This document shows, piece after piece, positions 60,418 through 64,000 of a stretch of DNA of 64,000 bases. Position numbers and translations under genes: made by a program. This DNA is from Paenisporosarcina antarctica. GTDB taxonomy: Bacteria; Bacillota; Bacilli; Bacillales_A; Planococcaceae. Location of the stretch: NCBI RefSeq assembly GCF_004367585.1, contig NZ_CP038015.1, forward strand, positions 2,424,001 to 2,488,000, given 5' to 3'. The notes under the pieces were generated by a model. The model made no database searches. It was not told the origin of the DNA and worked only from the letters and a program-made list of their open reading frames with translations. Position 1 is the stretch's first letter. Each line of letters opens with the position of its first letter.

Positions 60418-61698
60418 TTATTGTCCGAGTAAATTTGGTATCCACATCGAAATTGCTGGAATGTATGCAACAACAAATAGTACAGCCAAGACAATTAGCA
60501 TATAAGGTACAACTGCCACGACTGAACGTTCAATACTTAAGTCCCCAATCTTCGCTGCCAGTAATAAACATAATCCATAAGGTGGTGTAATGAGACCAAT
60601 TGCCAATGTGATAACTATAATTAATCCTAAATGTATTGGATCCATACCAAATGCCAGTGAAGTAGGCAAAATTATTGGTACAAATAAAATCATAGCTGGA
60701 ATGGCATCCATAAACGTTCCTATGAATAAAAAGAAAGCAATGAGAATCAGAATAAATAACCACTTGCTTCCGATATTGTTTGTAAAGAAATCTTGAGCAA
60801 TGGTAGACACTCTAAAATAACTCAACAATTCGCCAAGTGCACTCGCTGCAGCTAAAGCGAAAATAGATAACGAACTGAGGGCTAGCGTATCCATCAGTAT
60901 TTTAGGCAAATCTCTTATCTTAATCGTCTTATAAATAAATACCCCGATGATGAAAGTATAGAGAGAGGCAATTGCTGCCGCTTCTGTTGCAGTAAATAGC
61001 CCTGAAATGATTCCACCAATAATAATGATTGGTGTGAGCAATGCTGGAAGTGACTGAACAAAAAGTTTGAAAAACGCCTGGAAAGTTGCACGTTTTGCTT
61101 TTGGATAACCTTTTCTTACGGCAAGGAAGTAGACAAATACCATCATACTAACACCAACTAAAATGCCTGGAATTATTCCAGCTAAGAACAGTGCTCCTAC
61201 TGAAACATTCGTTAGCCCAGCAAAAATAATCATTGGGATACTAGGGGGGATAATGACCCCAATAGTAGATGATGCCGCGGTTACAGCAACTGCCGTTTCC
61301 GTGTCGTATCCTTGTTTTTTCATATTAGGAATCAATATCTTTCCGACACCTGCAGTATCTGCTTGTGCCGCTCCGGAAACTCCTGCAAACATCATCGAAA
61401 CAAGAATATTAGCTTGAGCTAAACCGCCACGGATATGACCGACCATTGTAAGCGCTAAATCAATGAGTTTTTGAGAGACTTTCCCGTGATTCATTAAATT
61501 TGCTGCCAAAATGAATAGAGGTACTGCGAGCAGTACAAAGGAATCGATTCCGTTCAACATTTTCATAGGCATTGTTACTTCAGGAATATGTGATACCGAC
61601 ATTATTCCTGTTAATGCAATAATTCCGATTACAAAAGCAATAGGAACACCAATGATCATTAGAATGAGAAACAATAAAACCAATATAATTCCAATCAT
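60418..61698 (-). CDS. dctM: TRAP transporter large permease subunit DctM
   Basis: 426 residues, 11-12 membrane segments. TRAP-type large subunit: GIPIAFVIGIIALTGI, MKMLNGIDSFVLLAVPLFILAANLM, GGLAQANILVSMMFAGVSGAAQADTAGVG, ITAASSTIGVIIPPSIPMIIFAG-like block, and GLITPPYGLCLLLAAKIG. Overlaps the small-subunit gene by four bases. Uses a sodium or proton gradient with the DctP binding protein to import an organic or sugar acid. Confidence 0.95.
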   Translation of the reverse strand: MIGIILVLLFLILMIIGVPIAFVIGIIALTGIMSVSHIPEVTMPMKMLNGIDSFVLLAVPLFILAANLMNHGKVSQKLIDLALTMVGHIRGGLAQANILVSMMFAGVSGAAQADTAGVGKILIPNMKKQGYDTETAVAVTAASSTIGVIIPPSIPMIIFAGLTNVSVGALFLAGIIPGILVGVSMMVFVYFLAVRKGYPKAKRATFQAFFKLFVQSLPALLTPIIIIGGIISGLFTATEAAAIASLYTFIIGVFIYKTIKIRDLPKILMDTLALSSLSIFALAAASALGELLSYFRVSTIAQDFFTNNIGSKWLFILILIAFFLFIGTFMDAIPAMILFVPIILPTSLAFGMDPIHLGLIIVITLAIGLITPPYGLCLLLAAKIGDLSIERSVVAVVPYMLIVLAVLFVVAYIPAISMWIPNLLGQ

Positions 61699-62168
61699 AA
61701 GCTCACCTTCTCTCTAAGCAGTGCTACGTTTTTCAAGATGTGATTTATAGAATATATGGACATAGTTACACCCATTACCGGGATGGACAGCCAAATGTAT
61801 CCCATTTTTAAACCTGGAAATGCCAACCAGTTATAGTCCCAAAATGTAGTAACTGCTTGGAAGCCGTAAAATGCAAGACTTAAAGCAAACAGCAGGATGA
61901 TTGCATCAATAATGACCAATAAAACCGCACGTTTTTTCCCTTCAAGTTTACGAGAGAAATAATCAAAACTGAAATGTTCTTTTCTATTTACCATAACCGA
62001 AGCCCCCATAAATATGGCCCAGATAAAGGAATAGTTCGCTACCTCTTCAGTCCAAATCACAGAAATACCTAGATAACGCGTTGCGATTTGTATCAAAATC
62101 GTGATAAAAAATAGACTTAAAAACAGCACACCAACTGTCATTTGTATTTTTTCAAGCATTCTAACCAT
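61695..62168 (-). CDS. dctQ: TRAP transporter small permease subunit DctQ
   Basis: About 157 residues with four membrane segments and the DctQ signature TEEVANYSFIWAIFMGASVMVNRKEHFSFDYF. Together with DctM forms the membrane domain. The ATG at 62168 sits after AGGGGTGG; an in-frame GTG at 62177 lies in that site. Confidence 0.92.
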   Translation of the reverse strand: MVRMLEKIQMTVGVLFLSLFFITILIQIATRYLGISVIWTEEVANYSFIWAIFMGASVMVNRKEHFSFDYFSRKLEGKKRAVLLVIIDAIILLFALSLAFYGFQAVTTFWDYNWLAFPGLKMGYIWLSIPVMGVTMSIYSINHILKNVALLREKVSL

Positions 62169-62192
62169 ACTGTCCACCCCTATTGTTAACGA

Positions 62193-63215
62193 TTATTTAC
62201 GTAGGCTGTTGATTTGTTCAACAATTTCTTCTGCACCGATATCTACTGCCAATTTATCTTGAATAGGAATCGCAAGTTCTTGGAATTTAGTCGTATCGAT
62301 TTCATTCACAACGGCACCTTCGTCGATTGCTTTTTGTTTATATTCTTCTTCTTGTGCATAGACTGCTTCACGCTCAGCTTCTACAGATGCTGTAGCTGCT
62401 TCTAACAAAGCTTCTTTTTGTTCATCAGTCATAGCATCAAATTTCTTGCCGTTTACTAGCATTAAGCGAGTTGTATAATCATGTGCTGTTTCAGAAATGA
62501 ACTTACCATTTTTCGTTTTGTGATGGTTTTGTTGAACAAAGTATGGATAAGCATTCTCAGATGAATCCACTACATTTTGTTGAAGTGCTTGATAAAGCTC
62601 ACCCCATGCAACAGACGTTGGTACTGCTCCAGCTTGTGTCCAGTAATCCGACACGACGCCAGATGTTTGAGTACGGATAGATAAACCTTTCAAATCGTCC
62701 ATCGATTCAATCGGTTTCTTTCCGTAGTAATGACGCACACCAGCTGACCAATATCCAACTAATTTAAAATCATTGTTAGATTTCTCGTTAATCAGCTCCG
62801 CCATTTGGTCTCCAACTTCACCATCAACAACTGATTCCCAGTGCTCATAGCTTTCAAATAGATAAGGTAGTGCTAATAGATCAACTTCTTTTACACCAGT
62901 TTGAGACATAAATCCTGGTGACACGACAATGACATCAGCTGCACCTAATTTTAGCTTTTCAACAAGTTCAGACTCTTCTGTTCCAAGTGTACCTGCATGA
63001 ACTTCTACCTCTATATTTGCGTTGGAGTCTTCAAGAACTTCCTCAAACTTTAATAATCCAGTTTGATATGGATTGTCAGGTGAAGTTTGGTTATGAGCAG
63101 CAAGAATTTTTAAGCTTTCCCCATCACTTGATCCTTCTGTTTTGCTATCTCCACAACCGGCAAGAATTGCAGATAACCCCATTGTTACTGCTGCTACAAA
63201 AATTAATTTTTTCAT
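62193..63215 (-). CDS. dctP: TRAP transporter solute-binding lipoprotein DctP
   Basis: 340 residues. Signal peptide with lipobox LAGC (Cys21), so it is membrane tethered. Typical DctP body: AAHNQTSPDNPYQTGLLKFEEVLE, LGAADVIVVSPGF, GLSIRTQTSGVVSDYWTQAGAVPTSVAWGELYQALQQNVVDSSENAYPYF with the conserved Arg that binds a carboxylate, and the NGKKFDAMTDEQKEALLEAA end. Likely carries a sugar acid or uronate, given KdgK/KdgA and a cupin in the same operon. Confidence 0.95.
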   Translation of the reverse strand: MKKLIFVAAVTMGLSAILAGCGDSKTEGSSDGESLKILAAHNQTSPDNPYQTGLLKFEEVLEDSNANIEVEVHAGTLGTEESELVEKLKLGAADVIVVSPGFMSQTGVKEVDLLALPYLFESYEHWESVVDGEVGDQMAELINEKSNNDFKLVGYWSAGVRHYYGKKPIESMDDLKGLSIRTQTSGVVSDYWTQAGAVPTSVAWGELYQALQQNVVDSSENAYPYFVQQNHHKTKNGKFISETAHDYTTRLMLVNGKKFDAMTDEQKEALLEAATASVEAEREAVYAQEEEYKQKAIDEGAVVNEIDTTKFQELAIPIQDKLAVDIGAEEIVEQINSLRK

Positions 63216-63232
63216 TTTCCATTTCCCCTTTG

Positions 63233-63790
63233 CTATTCCATATTTGTGTGTTTATTTTTCATTTCTTCAAATGACATAGAATCAGACGCCTTTTCCAATG
63301 TATAGATAATAATACTATCCAGTAAGAGATGAACTGATTGATCAAACTGATTACCTAGCGGTTGAATCGTATCTGGTTCATTACTCTTGCGATACTTTGT
63401 TGCAGCTGGTACATGTAGAACATTTTGACAATCCTTACTAACCTTAGCTTCACGATTAGTTGTGACAAGTGCAAGAACTGCCTCTTTTTTCTTTATGGTT
63501 TCTACTAAACTTGTAATCATGGCTGATGAACCAGAACCAGAGATGACGACAAGCAAATCATCTTTCTGAATGCTCGGTGTTGTGGTCTCCCCGACGACAT
63601 AAACCGAAAACCCTCCGTGCATTAATCGCATAGCAAACGCTTTTCCCATTAATCCCGACCGACCTTCACCGAAAACAAAAATGTTTTTTGCCTGGACTAG
63701 TAACTCAGATAGCTCAATTGCTTCCGTTTCATTTACATGAGCTAATACGGTTTTGATTTCTTGTGTAACGGTTTCAAGTATGTTCCTCAA
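63233..63790 (-). CDS. hxlB: 6-phospho-3-hexuloisomerase (HxlB/PHI-like)
   Basis: 185 residues with a SIS fold: FVFGEGRSGLMGKAFAMRLMHGGFSVYVVGETTTPSI and VISGSGSSAMITSLVETIKKK, then the C-terminal LDSIIIYTLEKAS. Isomerises 3-hexulose-6-phosphate to fructose-6-phosphate in the ribulose monophosphate pathway. TTG start with GAGGGGGTG eight bases before; overlaps the hxlA stop (TTGA). In an operon with a TRAP importer and KDG enzymes it may act on a different keto-sugar phosphate. Confidence 0.9.
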   Translation of the reverse strand: MRNILETVTQEIKTVLAHVNETEAIELSELLVQAKNIFVFGEGRSGLMGKAFAMRLMHGGFSVYVVGETTTPSIQKDDLLVVISGSGSSAMITSLVETIKKKEAVLALVTTNREAKVSKDCQNVLHVPAATKYRKSNEPDTIQPLGNQFDQSVHLLLDSIIIYTLEKASDSMSFEEMKNKHTNME

Positions 63791-64000
63791 AACTGTGTCA
63801 CCCCCTCTTGTATTTCTTTTGCGGCTACAGCTGGATTCTCATGACCTGTGATAGCGCTTCCAACAATCACGACTGAAGGTTGTTGTTTCATGAGTAACGG
63901 TAATAGATCGCGATTGATACCACCAGATACAACAAGTTGGAAATCCGAAATATGATTGGTTAATTGGAAATGTTGTGCACCCCATTCCACATCCTTTTGC
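63787..64000 (-). CDS. hxlA: 3-hexulose-6-phosphate synthase-like protein (HxlA), C-terminal fragment
   Basis: Only the last 70 residues are visible; the gene continues past the right edge. The part ends in a TIM-barrel phosphate site: FQLVVSGGINRDLLPLLMKQQPSVVIVGSAITGHENPAVAAKEI, which matches HPS/HxlA (AGGI then GSAIT) of the OMP-decarboxylase superfamily. The neighbour hxlB supports the assignment. An in-frame GTG at 63990 is internal. Confidence 0.85.
   Translation of the reverse strand, partial: QKDVEWGAQHFQLTNHISDFQLVVSGGINRDLLPLLMKQQPSVVIVGSAITGHENPAVAAKEIQEGVTQF

Noticed and set aside
60405-60494. N-terminal extension of the cupin protein
   Set aside because: Lies inside dctM and lacks a ribosome site; TTG 60404 has AAAGGAG.
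1-64000. tRNA, rRNA, prophage or intact insertion sequence
   Set aside because: No cloverleaf, rRNA core sequence, phage gene block or transposase frame was seen on either strand.

Overview
The window looks like chromosome from an AT-rich, endospore-forming member of the Bacillales, most likely a Planococcaceae (Psychrobacillus, Paenisporosarcina or Lysinibacillus type). The evidence is two kinds of small acid-soluble spore protein (alpha/beta type and SspH), a Spo0E-like phosphatase, a polyglycerol-phosphate wall teichoic acid (tag) cluster, strong AGGAGG ribosome sites, frequent TTG/GTG starts, and intrinsic terminators with clear T-runs. No rRNA, tRNA, CRISPR array, intact insertion sequence or prophage was seen. 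The genus is inference.

Layout. 0-3.3 kb: sugar genes (GH13 alpha-glucosidase cut by the left edge, MsmX-type ABC ATPase, ROK glucokinase). 3.6-9.1 kb: HD-GYP protein, a FeeM/LuxI-like acyltransferase coupled to an E1/ThiF-like enzyme, Spo0E-like protein, VanZ-like protein, SASP, and a YflT/DUF2382 stress protein. 9.3-16 kb: wall teichoic acid genes tagA, tagHGF, tagDB. 16-21 kb: small zinc-ribbon paralogues, sspH, and an MBOAT/SGNH acyl-transfer pair. 21-24.7 kb: glycolate/lactate-type oxidase glcDF with a GntR regulator. 24.9-39.4 kb: a sigma-54-controlled catabolic island. 39.7-44.1 kb: CstA carbon-starvation transporter, a coupled 50-residue protein and a LytS/LytT-type two-component system. 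45-49 kb: SLC13 transporter, PaaI-like thioesterase and acyl-CoA ligase, bracketed by two copies of a 21-bp-period repeat array. 49.8-53.6 kb: asparagine synthase and an MFS transporter. 53.7-57.7 kb: NarL-type two-component system behind two small exported proteins. 58.5-64 kb: operon hxlA-hxlB-dctPQM-cupin-kdgK-kdgA.

The most distinctive system is the sigma-54 island. RpoN, an NtrC-type activator and a PDC-sensor kinase lie between two operons: (1) OpuC-like quaternary-amine ABC transporter, MmgE/PrpD protein and alpha/beta hydrolase; (2) DUF6282 metallohydrolase and a double-domain nitrilase. Each operon has a near-consensus -24/-12 promoter on the coding strand, and about 95-120 bp upstream of each expected start lies the same palindrome, GTAAAA(N)TTTTTTTAC, a candidate activator site. 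In the nitrilase the second domain has Gly in place of the catalytic Cys; the operon-1 hydrolase has Gly at the usual nucleophile position. I infer an inducible pathway that imports and breaks down a nitrogenous, possibly betaine-like, compound; the substrate cannot be read from sequence.

Second in interest is the FeeM-like acyltransferase/ThiF-like pair at 5.07-6.44 kb, a possible lipid-amino-acid or signal synthesis system. Genes absent from a simple long-ORF view were recovered by hand: Spo0E-like protein (6793-6948), a second zinc-ribbon protein (17459-17605), a small membrane protein after cstA (39781-39933), and the two edge-truncated genes. Several starts were moved to match ribosome sites.
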